This document shows, one piece after another, positions 13,648-21,594 of a DNA stretch of 40,941 nt. The notes beneath the pieces were generated by a model, which did not search any database, was not told where the DNA came from, and saw nothing but the letters and a program-made list of their open reading frames with translations. The stretch covers positions 1-40,941 of the forward strand of contig JACNKN010000063.1 in assembly GCA_014382015.1 (NCBI GenBank), written 5' to 3'. The translations under genes and the position numbers were made by a program. This DNA is from Fidelibacterota bacterium (GTDB lineage Bacteria; Fidelibacterota; Marinisomatia; Marinisomatales; TCS55). Position 1 is the first letter of the stretch. Every line of letters begins with the position of its first letter.

Positions 13648-15909
13648 TTAATTCGCTTTTAAAATATTTGCTGCACTATTAATTTTTCCTGATGCCCGAT
13701 CCAACGCTTTCGCCACTTCAATAATGTAAAAATGGGTTTCATCCCAATTGCGTTCTTCAAGTCCTTCCCGGATTCCAGGAAGTGTTTTCACACCATACCC
13801 AGTATAAAATCCAGGCGCATAAATCATATTCTTAAACCAGTCGCGCCGAGGCAATCCTTCTGCCCGGGTCATGGACTGTTCCACTTCACGAAGTAATTGG
13901 TTTACTTCAATTTTCTTCTCAGCGGTTAATACTCTTTTTTTAATTCCTGCCAAAGCTTTCTCATAATTCCAGGCACTGGCTTCTAACCTTTTATGTGCTG
14001 CTTCCAATGGACTGAAATCAAAATCCTGAACATCACTTAATCGTTTCGGAGGCAGATACGTTTTCTTCGGATTCCCTGCAATCGTAAAGGCATTCTGATC
14101 CAACAATTTATTCCGTTTTTCCGTTTTCTTTGTCACGCTCTCGGCCAGTTTTTTATTGCTTTCAATAAAAGTGCCAATATTTTCTGCCATATTCACAAAA
14201 CGGAAAGGCAATATATCCGCTTCAGAAAGACGCAAAACCAATCGGCCATTCACTTTTGCAAGTGTGGTGCCATAGGCATAATCGCCATCATTGAACCGTT
14301 TATAATGATCGTAAGAATCAAAAATGGAATGGTACGATCCGCCACTGCTTTCACCGCCAAATCCTAAATTCAGCGCCGGCACACCTGCGTGGTGGATAAA
14401 AGCGGTATAATCAGATCCAGACCCCATGGGGTAAATCCGAAGATCTTCCCGTTCCGCATCTCTATTTCCATTGACCCGAAGCCGGGCTCTAACCCGTTCC
14501 TGAAGAGTCACATCCTGAACCGGGTCCTGTACATCTGATGAAACTTCATTCACCAATTTTTCCAAAGAATGAGATCCCCCTACACCTAAAAATCCAACAC
14601 CCGTTCCATCCGTATTGATATATACCACCATTTTTCCCTGGATTTCGTCCCGATGATATTCTACCCATTCTGTTGAACCCAAAAGGGCTGGTTCTTCCGC
14701 ATCCCATCCTGCATATACCAACGTCCGTTTTGGCCGCCAGCCAGTTTTCACTAATTCACCTATCGCTCTGGCCTCTTCCATGAGAGACACCATGCCGCTC
14801 AATGGATCCGAGGCGCCTTGGGCCCAGCCGTCGTGGTGATTGCCCCGCATAATCCATTCGTCAGGATAGATGGATCCTTTCAGTTTTGCCACTGGATTAT
14901 ATGCGGTACGGAGTTCCCAATCGAATTCCAGCTGGAGGTGTACTTTTGCCGGCCCCGGCCCAATATGATATGTTACGGGTAAACCACCTCGCCATTTTAC
15001 AGGGGCCACTGGACCTTCTAATGCTTTCAAAAGAGGGAGCGCATCACCATAAGAAATAGGCAATACTGGAATTTTCATAATGGTGGGTGCATCCGCAATG
15101 GCTAACCGTTTCACATCTTTTTTTGCACCATACCCAGGCGTCAAGGGATCCCCGGGATACATGGGCATATCCAAGACGGATCCTCGCTGTACACCCTGAT
15201 CCATCCTGAACGGACCTTTGGGATAAACATCCCCCCGGCCGTATCCGTCATCTTTTGGATCGGAAAAAATAATACAACCGATAGCACCATGCTCATAGGC
15301 CACCTTCGGTTTAATTCCCCGCCAGGAACCGCCATATCGGGCAAGGACAATTTTTCCTTTTACTTCGATACCCATTCGTGCCAATTCTTCATAGTCGCCA
15401 GGAATGCCATAATTCACATAAACCAATTCTGCTGTAACATTTCCATCTGCAGAAAATGCATTGAAGCCTGGAAGGAGATTCTCTCTAATTCCGGACGTGG
15501 CATCTTCAGCTAACGTCGGCTCTTTGAGTTCTAGTGAAATTTGGTCCGGCGCCACCAGTTCGAGCTTTCTAATTTTGGGAAATGGCATCAACACTTCAAA
15601 TGTTTCAATTTCTGTTTGAAATCCCCATTGTTCAAATTTTTCGGCAATAAATTCTGCATTTTGCTTGCTCCATGGAGACCCCACATGATGGGGTTTGGAT
15701 GACATGTGTTTCATCCAATCATCCAAATTTTGCGGATTCAGAAAAGCATCAAACTGGGATTCAAGTTTAGATTGGGTGTCTCTATCCAATGCAACATCAA
15801 AAGTAGAAACCAATTTTATTTCCGGTACTTCCGGTGCTACTTCCGGTGGCTGGCTACAGCTAATGAGAATAAATAATGGTAATATTCTGCCCGGGATAAA
15901 TGTTTTCAC
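13648..15909 (-). CDS. Glutamate carboxypeptidase II-like M28B lipoprotein
   Basis: A 753-residue lipoprotein (lipobox LISC, Cys18). The domain order is that of GCPII/PSMA and transferrin-receptor-like proteins: a protease-associated domain around residues 155-310, an M28 zinc core at about 340-565, and a helical TFR-like dimerisation domain at the C-terminus. Ligand motifs: GNHHDGW (His358), SDPLSG (Asp368), WDAEEPALLGS (Glu405 and Glu406), INTDG (Asp434) and SYHSIFDSYD (His527). It should release C-terminal residues, possibly glutamate, from small peptides outside the inner membrane. The start is GTG with a strong AAGGAGGT Shine-Dalgarno. It is the first gene of the six-gene unit. The substrate is inferred from family only. 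Confidence 0.92.
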   Translation of the reverse strand: MKTFIPGRILPLFILISCSQPPEVAPEVPEIKLVSTFDVALDRDTQSKLESQFDAFLNPQNLDDWMKHMSSKPHHVGSPWSKQNAEFIAEKFEQWGFQTEIETFEVLMPFPKIRKLELVAPDQISLELKEPTLAEDATSGIRENLLPGFNAFSADGNVTAELVYVNYGIPGDYEELARMGIEVKGKIVLARYGGSWRGIKPKVAYEHGAIGCIIFSDPKDDGYGRGDVYPKGPFRMDQGVQRGSVLDMPMYPGDPLTPGYGAKKDVKRLAIADAPTIMKIPVLPISYGDALPLLKALEGPVAPVKWRGGLPVTYHIGPGPAKVHLQLEFDWELRTAYNPVAKLKGSIYPDEWIMRGNHHDGWAQGASDPLSGMVSLMEEARAIGELVKTGWRPKRTLVYAGWDAEEPALLGSTEWVEYHRDEIQGKMVVYINTDGTGVGFLGVGGSHSLEKLVNEVSSDVQDPVQDVTLQERVRARLRVNGNRDAEREDLRIYPMGSGSDYTAFIHHAGVPALNLGFGGESSGGSYHSIFDSYDHYKRFNDGDYAYGTTLAKVNGRLVLRLSEADILPFRFVNMAENIGTFIESNKKLAESVTKKTEKRNKLLDQNAFTIAGNPKKTYLPPKRLSDVQDFDFSPLEAAHKRLEASAWNYEKALAGIKKRVLTAEKKIEVNQLLREVEQSMTRAEGLPRRDWFKNMIYAPGFYTGYGVKTLPGIREGLEERNWDETHFYIIEVAKALDRASGKINSAANILKAN

Positions 15910-15976
15910 GATCGACCTCCTTCAATCAATATGGTTACAAGGGAGGGGAAACTATATTGAAGTTGCATTAAAAAGA

Positions 15977-16090
15977 ATGGTTTTTATTGATCAAATGCAC
16001 CTGCCAAATCTTCAGGTCCAAAATGCTCTCCAAAATTGGTCAAACGCAGTGTTAAACAATCTTCCAGATTGTTTAAATCAATCAGGATGA
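15977..16090 (+). CDS. Small ORF upstream of PIN pseudogene, possible antitoxin remnant
   Basis: A 37-codon frame beginning MVFIDQMHLPNLQVQNALQN and ending three bases before the start of the decayed PIN gene. The position is that of an antitoxin in a type II module. I do not recognise the family and no RBS is visible, so it could equally be chance or a truncated antitoxin. It contains an inverted pair, AACAATCTTCCAG and GATTGTTTAA, near 16050-16075. Confidence 0.25.
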   Translation: MVFIDQMHLPNLQVQNALQNWSNAVLNNLPDCLNQSG

Positions 16091-16093
16091 TTG

Positions 16094-16503
16094 ATGCACA
16101 ATAAGTTGTCTTGCATTTATTTTGAAGTAAAATTATAAATTATAATGGGAATTCAGAATTTGCTGCCCATTTTTTACCTTTGTTTCAGGATATCGAAAGG
16201 GGTCGCATCAGGGCTGTTATTTCACCCTTTACAATTTCAGAGGTCTTATCGGGTCCACTTAAACAAGGAAATGAAATATTAGCCGACCATTATTATAACA
16301 CATTCACTTCTGGCGATGGTTGGTTCATCCAAGAATTAAATGTGGAAATTAGTTTGATTGCCACAAGAATACGCATCCAATATAATTTAAAACTGCCGGA
16401 CGCAATTCAAATTGCAACAGCCAACTATTCGGGTTCATCCGCATTGGTGACCCATGATATAGATTTTAAGAATTTGGATGAGGTTTTAATTCTGGGGATC
16501 TAA
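16094..16503 (+). pseudogene. PIN-domain toxin pseudogene
   Basis: The intact 3' part (16180-16503) encodes most of a PIN domain: TISEVLSG with Glu, KLPDAIQIATA with Asp, and LVTHDIDFKNL with the final Asp. The frame can be extended upstream as NGNSEFAAHFLPLF, which matches the usual region after the first strand, but then hits TGA at 16123. The true N-terminus seems to lie in another frame from ATG 16094 (MHNKLSCIYFEVKL), which has lost the conserved Asp of the L-D-S-C motif. I read this as a frameshifted, deleted and inactive VapC-type toxin. Alternatively a short protein starts at the TTG at 16180, which would lack the first catalytic Asp. Confidence 0.7.
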
Positions 16504-16524
16504 TTAAGTATAAGAGACCATTAG

Positions 16525-16975
16525 AAATGAAGTGCGTATTGGTGTTCGGAATTCGGCCGGCGGTCATGGTCAAAAAATAAACTCAAAAACAAAACTCATG
16601 CAGGACGTGTCGTCCTGAGCCAAGTCAACGAACCAAGCTAAAAATGGACGAGCAAGGATACTCATCCTACTTTTTGTTTATCATTTCAATCCACCGGATA
16701 GAGGATTAGGCAATAATAATGAGTATCAAGACATCGGTTATCGGTAACGAGGCCCGTATCGGTTGGCGGTATTCGTTTGGCGGCCATGGTCAAAAATAAA
16801 CTCAAAAACAAAACTCATGCAGGACGTGTCGTCCTGAGCCAAGTCAACGAACCAAGCTAAAAATGGACGAGCAAGGATACTCATCCTACTTTTTGTTTAT
16901 CATTTCAATCCACCGGAAATGAAGTGCGTATTGGTGTTCGGAATTCGACCGGCGGCCATGGTCAAGAATAAACAT
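16525..16975. repeat. Composite direct repeats (140 bp x2 plus 50-bp flank x2)
   Basis: A 140-bp unit occurs at 16559-16698 and 16779-16917 with only a few differences (one A indel, one T/C). A leading 50-bp segment (begins AAATGAAGTGCGTATTGGTG) is present before copy 1 (16525) and again after copy 2 (16917-16965), so the array is unit, partial unit, unit start. Each 140-bp unit contains CAGGACG-TGT-CGTCCTG and AGGAT-ACTC-ATCCT hairpins, the latter followed by a T-run (terminator-like, 16655-16680). No transposase is encoded. It may be a MITE or REP-like element or a duplicated intergenic region. No gene is seen between 16504 and 17141. Confidence 0.88.
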
Positions 16976-17141
16976 GAAAATAATCGAACAAGACCAAGTG
17001 GAAAAATTATTGTCTGGCATTCCATCAATCATATATTGATGTACTTTTTCCCCTGCCACAACGTCAGGGTATGAATCATCCTTGGCAATAAAAATCGATT
17101 TGCACGATTTTTGCTTCGGTAATAATCAGAAAGGAACTATT

Positions 17142-17363
17142 ATGGAAAAATTACAAAAATTTATGCTGAAACACCCTTATATCAGTATGGCGGTCATCTT
17201 GCCGTTCACTTTCATATTCGTGATTGGCATATTTTCAATTCTAATCAATATTATTCTACCGGCAATGATGGCTTTTTGGCTGGCTGGGTGGGCATATACA
17301 GCAATCGCGGGCCGGCCGGTTCGGGAATATTACCGTCAACCGTTTTGGTATGTTCGCTATTAA
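17142..17363 (+). CDS. Small membrane protein, hypothetical
   Basis: A 73-residue protein beginning MEKLQKFMLKHPYISM, with one or two hydrophobic helices (AVILPFTFIFVIGIFSILIN and a following segment ending FWLAGWAY) and a basic, aromatic C-terminus (REYYRQPFWYVRY). I chose the ATG at 17142 because AAGGA lies just upstream; the longer frame from 17082 has no RBS. Family not recognised. Its stop overlaps the convergent amidase gene by 4 nt. Confidence 0.6.
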   Translation: MEKLQKFMLKHPYISMAVILPFTFIFVIGIFSILINIILPAMMAFWLAGWAYTAIAGRPVREYYRQPFWYVRY

Positions 17364-18190
17364 GCTTTACGATTAAACTTATTTAGAGGATAAATTTTCG
17401 GGCGCCGATCCCGGAAAAACATCGTTCGGGCATTCGATTTCGCTACCTGCCTTAAATCTATTTCACTGATTAATATATCATCCTGGCCCATAGGTGACTG
17501 TGTCAATACCTTCCCTTGAGGGTTCGTAATGAAAGATTCACCGGCGAATGATAGCTGATCTTCCACACCCACTCGATTCGCCAAAGCACAAAAGTATCCG
17601 TTTTGAAAAGAGGCCACCTGGAGTTCTGCCTCGTAGAGACCTTCAGGCCATTCCCCAACCGTTCCCGCCTGTGGAATGACAACCAGTTCAGCACCGTTTA
17701 GGGCCAATGCACGCATATATTCAGGATAATGTCGGTCATAACAAATGGCAACACCAATTTTTCCTATCTTCGTATCATAAACGGGTGCACCATGATCACC
17801 TTCCGTATAATAACTTTTTTCATAAAAACATTCATAATCGGCAATATGAACCATTCGGGTCGTACCTAACAGCGTCCCATCTGCATCAATCACCGGGGAT
17901 GAATCATAGGTTTTTCCATTTTCTAATTCGAGCAAATTAATGACCACCACCATATTGTGTTCCATGGCCTTGCCCATAAATTTCTCAGTGGTTGGTCCGG
18001 GAACCGATTCAGCCAAATGACTCACATCACTCTGAGCTAAAAACTGGGGATAAAATCGCGTGAAGGACAACTCAGCGAAAACAGCTAACTCAGCTCCTTG
18101 TTGGGCTGCATTATCCAAGTTATCCAATCCACGTTGAATATTCGTTTCAATATTTTTTGATGCGTGCTGTTGAATGAGTGCAATTTTCAT
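17360..18190 (-). CDS. Carbon-nitrogen hydrolase (nitrilase superfamily)
   Basis: A 276-residue member of the nitrilase/amidase superfamily, closest in pattern to N-carbamoylputrescine amidases and beta-ureidopropionase-like enzymes. The catalytic Glu40 (FAELSF) and nucleophile Cys150 (VAICYDRHYPEYMR) are clear. The canonical Lys, normally in R-K-x-H, appears as Met113 in the motif TTRMVHIADYE. I believe this variant is shared by a subgroup of homologues, but the activity consequence is unknown. The region YYTEGD and the C-terminal RDRRPKIYPL are also typical. Likely substrate: a carbamoyl or amide of a polyamine or amino acid (inference). RBS AGAGGAAAG. It is convergent with the small membrane protein and divergent from the acyl-CoA dehydrogenase. 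Confidence 0.85.
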   Translation of the reverse strand: MKIALIQQHASKNIETNIQRGLDNLDNAAQQGAELAVFAELSFTRFYPQFLAQSDVSHLAESVPGPTTEKFMGKAMEHNMVVVINLLELENGKTYDSSPVIDADGTLLGTTRMVHIADYECFYEKSYYTEGDHGAPVYDTKIGKIGVAICYDRHYPEYMRALALNGAELVVIPQAGTVGEWPEGLYEAELQVASFQNGYFCALANRVGVEDQLSFAGESFITNPQGKVLTQSPMGQDDILISEIDLRQVAKSNARTMFFRDRRPKIYPLNKFNRKA

Positions 18191-18315
18191 TTTTCTTTCC
18201 TCTCAGAGTATGAAAGGTAAGACGATTATCCTTCAGGCATCAATTGATACAATTACTTCTTGATTCCAATCCTTAAATTGATTTTACTTCCCCTATATAA
18301 AATGAAGTAATAAAT

Positions 18316-19491
18316 ATGACCACTGACTATTTAACCCAATATCGCCAATTTGTTTATAACGAATTGATTCCACTGGAACCCCTCTTGCTCAATCAAAAGT
18401 TTGATGAACTTTTGCCGAAATTAGAAGAAAAACGATCTCAAGTAAAACAGCTGGGATTGTGGGCCCCCTATCTCCCAAAAGAACATGGTGGAATGGGATT
18501 GCCTTTTATGGAATTTGCAGCCGTAAGTGAAATTCTGGGTCGCTCTCCCCTGGGTCATTATACTTTTAATTGCCAGGCACCGGATATTGGGAACATCGAA
18601 TTATTGTCTATGTTTGGAAGTGAACAGCAGAAGAATACGTATTTAAAGCCACTCATGGCTGGTGAAATTCGCAGTTGTTTTGGAATGGTAGAACCAGACC
18701 GCCCCGGGTCTAATCCTACGTGGTTGGAGACATCCGCCGTGTTGGAGGGAGATGATTATATCCTTAATGGTAGAAAATGGTTTACATCTTCTGCAGAAGG
18801 CGCTGCCTTTTGTATCGTCATGGCACAAACAAATCCTGACCACGAAAAAAAACACCGCCGTTCCAGTATGATTATTGTATCCACGGATACACCTGGTTTT
18901 GAAATTCGTCGAAATATTTCTGTCATGGGCGAGCCTGGCGTTGGCTATTTTAGCCATGGGGAAGTGACCTACACAAATGTCCGTGTACCGAAAAAAAATC
19001 TGATTCAAAATGAAGGAGATGGATTTCGGTTGGCCCAGGAACGACTAGGACCGGGACGCATTCATCATTGCATGCGCTGGATTGGTATCTGTGAACGGGC
19101 TTTTGACCTCATGTGTCAGCGAGCCATAAATCGAAATATTACGCCGGCTAATTCTTTAGCTGACCAACCAGCAATTCGAAATTGGATCGCAGAATCACGA
19201 GCCGAAATTGATGCATCCCGATTATTGGTTTTGGCATGCGCCAAAAAGATAGATGAAGAAGGTGCCCCTGCGGCCAGAACTGAAATATCCCTCATCAAAT
19301 TTCATGTGGCAAATGTACTGATGAATGTGCTGGATCGAGCCATCCAAACCCACGGCGCATTGGGAATTACAGATGACACACCTCTTTCATTTTGGTACCG
19401 CCATGAACGGGGCGCCAGAATTTACGATGGCCCCGATGAAGTACATAAACTGGCGGCAGCGAAGCAAATTTTAAAGAAATATGCGTCATAA
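18316..19491 (+). CDS. Acyl-CoA dehydrogenase, ACAD10/11-like
   Basis: A 391-residue FAD-dependent acyl-CoA dehydrogenase. Motifs: GLWAPYLPKEHGGMGLPFME in the N-terminal helical domain, CFGMVEPDRPGSNP and NGRKWFTSSAEGA in the beta domain, and QTHGALGITDDTPL plus YDGPDEVHK at the C-terminus. The catalytic Glu of MCAD-type enzymes sits in Y-E-G; here the matching residue is Asp371 (Y-D-G-P-D-E-V-H), the form found in ACAD10/11 proteins. ACAD11-type enzymes act with a kinase on 4-hydroxyacyl-CoAs. The next gene, overlapping by 11 nt, encodes exactly that kinase domain. It starts the two-gene operon; the RBS is weak. Confidence 0.93.
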   Translation: MTTDYLTQYRQFVYNELIPLEPLLLNQKFDELLPKLEEKRSQVKQLGLWAPYLPKEHGGMGLPFMEFAAVSEILGRSPLGHYTFNCQAPDIGNIELLSMFGSEQQKNTYLKPLMAGEIRSCFGMVEPDRPGSNPTWLETSAVLEGDDYILNGRKWFTSSAEGAAFCIVMAQTNPDHEKKHRRSSMIIVSTDTPGFEIRRNISVMGEPGVGYFSHGEVTYTNVRVPKKNLIQNEGDGFRLAQERLGPGRIHHCMRWIGICERAFDLMCQRAINRNITPANSLADQPAIRNWIAESRAEIDASRLLVLACAKKIDEEGAPAARTEISLIKFHVANVLMNVLDRAIQTHGALGITDDTPLSFWYRHERGARIYDGPDEVHKLAAAKQILKKYAS

Positions 19492-20536
19492 TGTCGATAC
19501 GATTTCTGTCCGGGCAGATGAAAAATTTGATGAACAAAATCTGGCAGACTTTCTTAAAGGTAAATTAAAAGGATCTGATAACTCCCTATCAGTTCGTCAA
19601 TTTCCTGGCGGCAAAGCGAATCTCACCTATCTCCTTGATTATGGGTCTCATGAATATGTGCTTCGCCGACCACCCCTGGGGCCTGTTGCACCTTCAGCTC
19701 ATGATATGGCAAGAGAGTATCGTGTCCTTTCAGTCCTGCATCAGTCATTCCACATGGCGCCAAAAGCTTATTTATTCTCAGATGATGAATCCATCGTCGG
19801 CGCACCTTTCTTTATTATGAATCGCCACTCCGGTATTGTTGTTCGAACAAATATGCCATCAGAATTTGCAGATCAACCTGATGCTGGCAGACTAATGAGT
19901 ATTGCCCTGGCAGATGCATTGGCAGAATTTCATAAAGTAAATTTTGAATCTCTGGGACTTCAATCTCTGGGAAAACCAGATGGATTTATAAATAGACAAA
20001 TTGAAGGATGGTTCACGCGCTGGGAGGCTGCAAAACACAAAGATATTCCGGAAATGGATGAAATATACAATTGGCTCAGCAATCATAAACCCCAAACCAG
20101 CGAATCTGCCCTTGTGCATAATGATTATAAATTGGACAATATCATGTTGGCTGCGGATAATCCGGGGAAAATTGAAGCCATATTTGATTGGGATATGTGT
20201 ACCCTTGGGGATCCATTGATAGATTTGGGATCTCTTTTATGCTATTGGATAGACCCTGAGGATCCTCCCTTTTTCAAACAATCAGCCATGATGCCTATGG
20301 ATGATTCTTTCCTGACTCGAAGCGAGTTGGTCAAACAATATGCAGAAACCAGCGGACGAGATGTGTCCGAAATCTCATTTTACCATGTTTTAGGATTATT
20401 CAGATTGGTGGGAATTGCAGCCCAGATTTATATTCGATATTTAAAAGGACAAACTCAGGATAAACGGTTCGCCATGTTTGGGGACATGATTCCTGCCATT
20501 GCACAATTTGCTCTCAATATTATTCTGGCGCGCTGA
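19481..20536 (+). CDS. APH-family phosphotransferase paired with acyl-CoA dehydrogenase
   Basis: A 351-residue aminoglycoside-phosphotransferase-like kinase. Visible: the N-lobe segment FPGGKANLTYLLDYGSHEYV and LRRPP, the catalytic loop ALVHNDYKLDNIML (His213, Asp215, Lys217, Asn220) and the metal-binding IFDWDM with Asp236. In animals this domain is fused to an acyl-CoA dehydrogenase in ACAD10/11, where it phosphorylates the 4-hydroxy group of acyl-CoA as part of 4-hydroxy acid catabolism. Here the order is dehydrogenase then kinase as separate, overlapping genes, the reverse of the animal fusion order. The 3' end overlaps the convergent gene at 20520 by 17 nt. Confidence 0.92.
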   Translation: MRHNVDTISVRADEKFDEQNLADFLKGKLKGSDNSLSVRQFPGGKANLTYLLDYGSHEYVLRRPPLGPVAPSAHDMAREYRVLSVLHQSFHMAPKAYLFSDDESIVGAPFFIMNRHSGIVVRTNMPSEFADQPDAGRLMSIALADALAEFHKVNFESLGLQSLGKPDGFINRQIEGWFTRWEAAKHKDIPEMDEIYNWLSNHKPQTSESALVHNDYKLDNIMLAADNPGKIEAIFDWDMCTLGDPLIDLGSLLCYWIDPEDPPFFKQSAMMPMDDSFLTRSELVKQYAETSGRDVSEISFYHVLGLFRLVGIAAQIYIRYLKGQTQDKRFAMFGDMIPAIAQFALNIILAR

Positions 20537-21587
20537 TTCGGGCAAACCCAGGATAAGTCAAACTACCCAAATAAAGAATACCATTTTTCTCTTCTACGCT
20601 AGTTATGGGAGAAAATGATTCAGGGGATGGATCCTGTAGATTGTGGATCACATTTCCATCTCCATCAATTCCCAGGATAAATCCATGTCGGTCCGGAGAT
20701 GGCTGTACAGCTTCTGGCAGCCTGAGGACTATTTTCCGTAAAAATGGTTTACCTGCCAGATTATCGATTATATCTTTTCTTTTGGCTGGAAGAGCAATCC
20801 AGTAAATACCTTTTCCATTGGATGAAATTCCATCAGGGAATCCCGGTAGATTTTCCATAATAATTTCTGATTTCCCCTCTTTATTCCCTTTCAGCCAATA
20901 TTTAGTGACGCGGTATTCGGACGTTTCATTTACCAAAACAAATTCTCCATCAGGGCTGACGGCTACCCCATTGGCAAAATATAAATTAGATAATAAAGTG
21001 GTCGTTTTTTTTATTGTCGGATCATAGACCAATAATCGGCCTAAGCCTCGATGCGCCATTAAATCTACTCGATAGTCATGAATATCATAACCAGAAGATG
21101 CATCTGTAAAATATATTTTTCCATCCGCAGCAACATCAACATCATCTGTAAACATGAAAACAATTCCATCTGCCTCCGTGGAAAGTGTGGTTAATTCTCC
21201 ATTTGGATCTGCCCTGAGTAATCCCTTATAAGCATCTGCTATGATTAAATTTCCGTCAGCATCAAAATCCAATCCTAAGGGACGACCGTTCGTATTTACA
21301 AATACACCCTGGTTTTTTCCGAATACATCATATTGAATAATGCGGCCATCATCATAAGGGGCGAATATATTCCCTGACTCATCCACCGCCACATCTTCCG
21401 GTCCGATCCCATCTTTTAGCCCCAATATTTCTGCATCTTCCAAGTATTGATTCGGTGCAAATTGTCCTGTCATTTCTGGTGCAACCGGTGCTTCCCACAC
21501 TACCGGATCTGCGCCCACAGGCCAGAATAACAAATAGGCCAATAAGAGTCCGAAAACAACTAAAACCCCTTTAACTACTTTTAACAT
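20520..21587 (-). CDS. Strictosidine synthase/SMP-30-like beta-propeller, membrane-anchored
   Basis: A 355-residue protein with an N-terminal transmembrane or signal anchor (VVKGVLVVFGLLLAYLLFW). The rest is a six-bladed propeller of the strictosidine-synthase/APMAP/SMP-30 kind. Typical blade motifs: GPEDVAVDESGNIF, GRPLGLDFDADGNLIIADAY, DDVDVAADGKIYFTDASS and NGVAVSPDGEFVLVNET, followed by FPDGISSNGKGIYWIALP. Relatives are calcium-dependent lactonases or esterases, with metal-binding Asn/Asp residues at the central tunnel. The physiological substrate is unknown. It is the second gene of a minus-strand pair; its RBS (GAGGT) overlaps the stop of the saccharopine-dehydrogenase-like gene. The 3' end overlaps the kinase gene. 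Confidence 0.85.
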   Translation of the reverse strand: MLKVVKGVLVVFGLLLAYLLFWPVGADPVVWEAPVAPEMTGQFAPNQYLEDAEILGLKDGIGPEDVAVDESGNIFAPYDDGRIIQYDVFGKNQGVFVNTNGRPLGLDFDADGNLIIADAYKGLLRADPNGELTTLSTEADGIVFMFTDDVDVAADGKIYFTDASSGYDIHDYRVDLMAHRGLGRLLVYDPTIKKTTTLLSNLYFANGVAVSPDGEFVLVNETSEYRVTKYWLKGNKEGKSEIIMENLPGFPDGISSNGKGIYWIALPAKRKDIIDNLAGKPFLRKIVLRLPEAVQPSPDRHGFILGIDGDGNVIHNLQDPSPESFSPITSVEEKNGILYLGSLTYPGFARISAPE

Positions 21588-21594
21588 TTTTACC

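Noticed and set aside
16974-17141. In-frame UGA (17037-17039) upstream of the small membrane protein as a second selenocysteine codon
   Set aside because: No redox motif or family homology surrounds it, no hairpin at suitable distance was found, and a good RBS supports the start at 17142.
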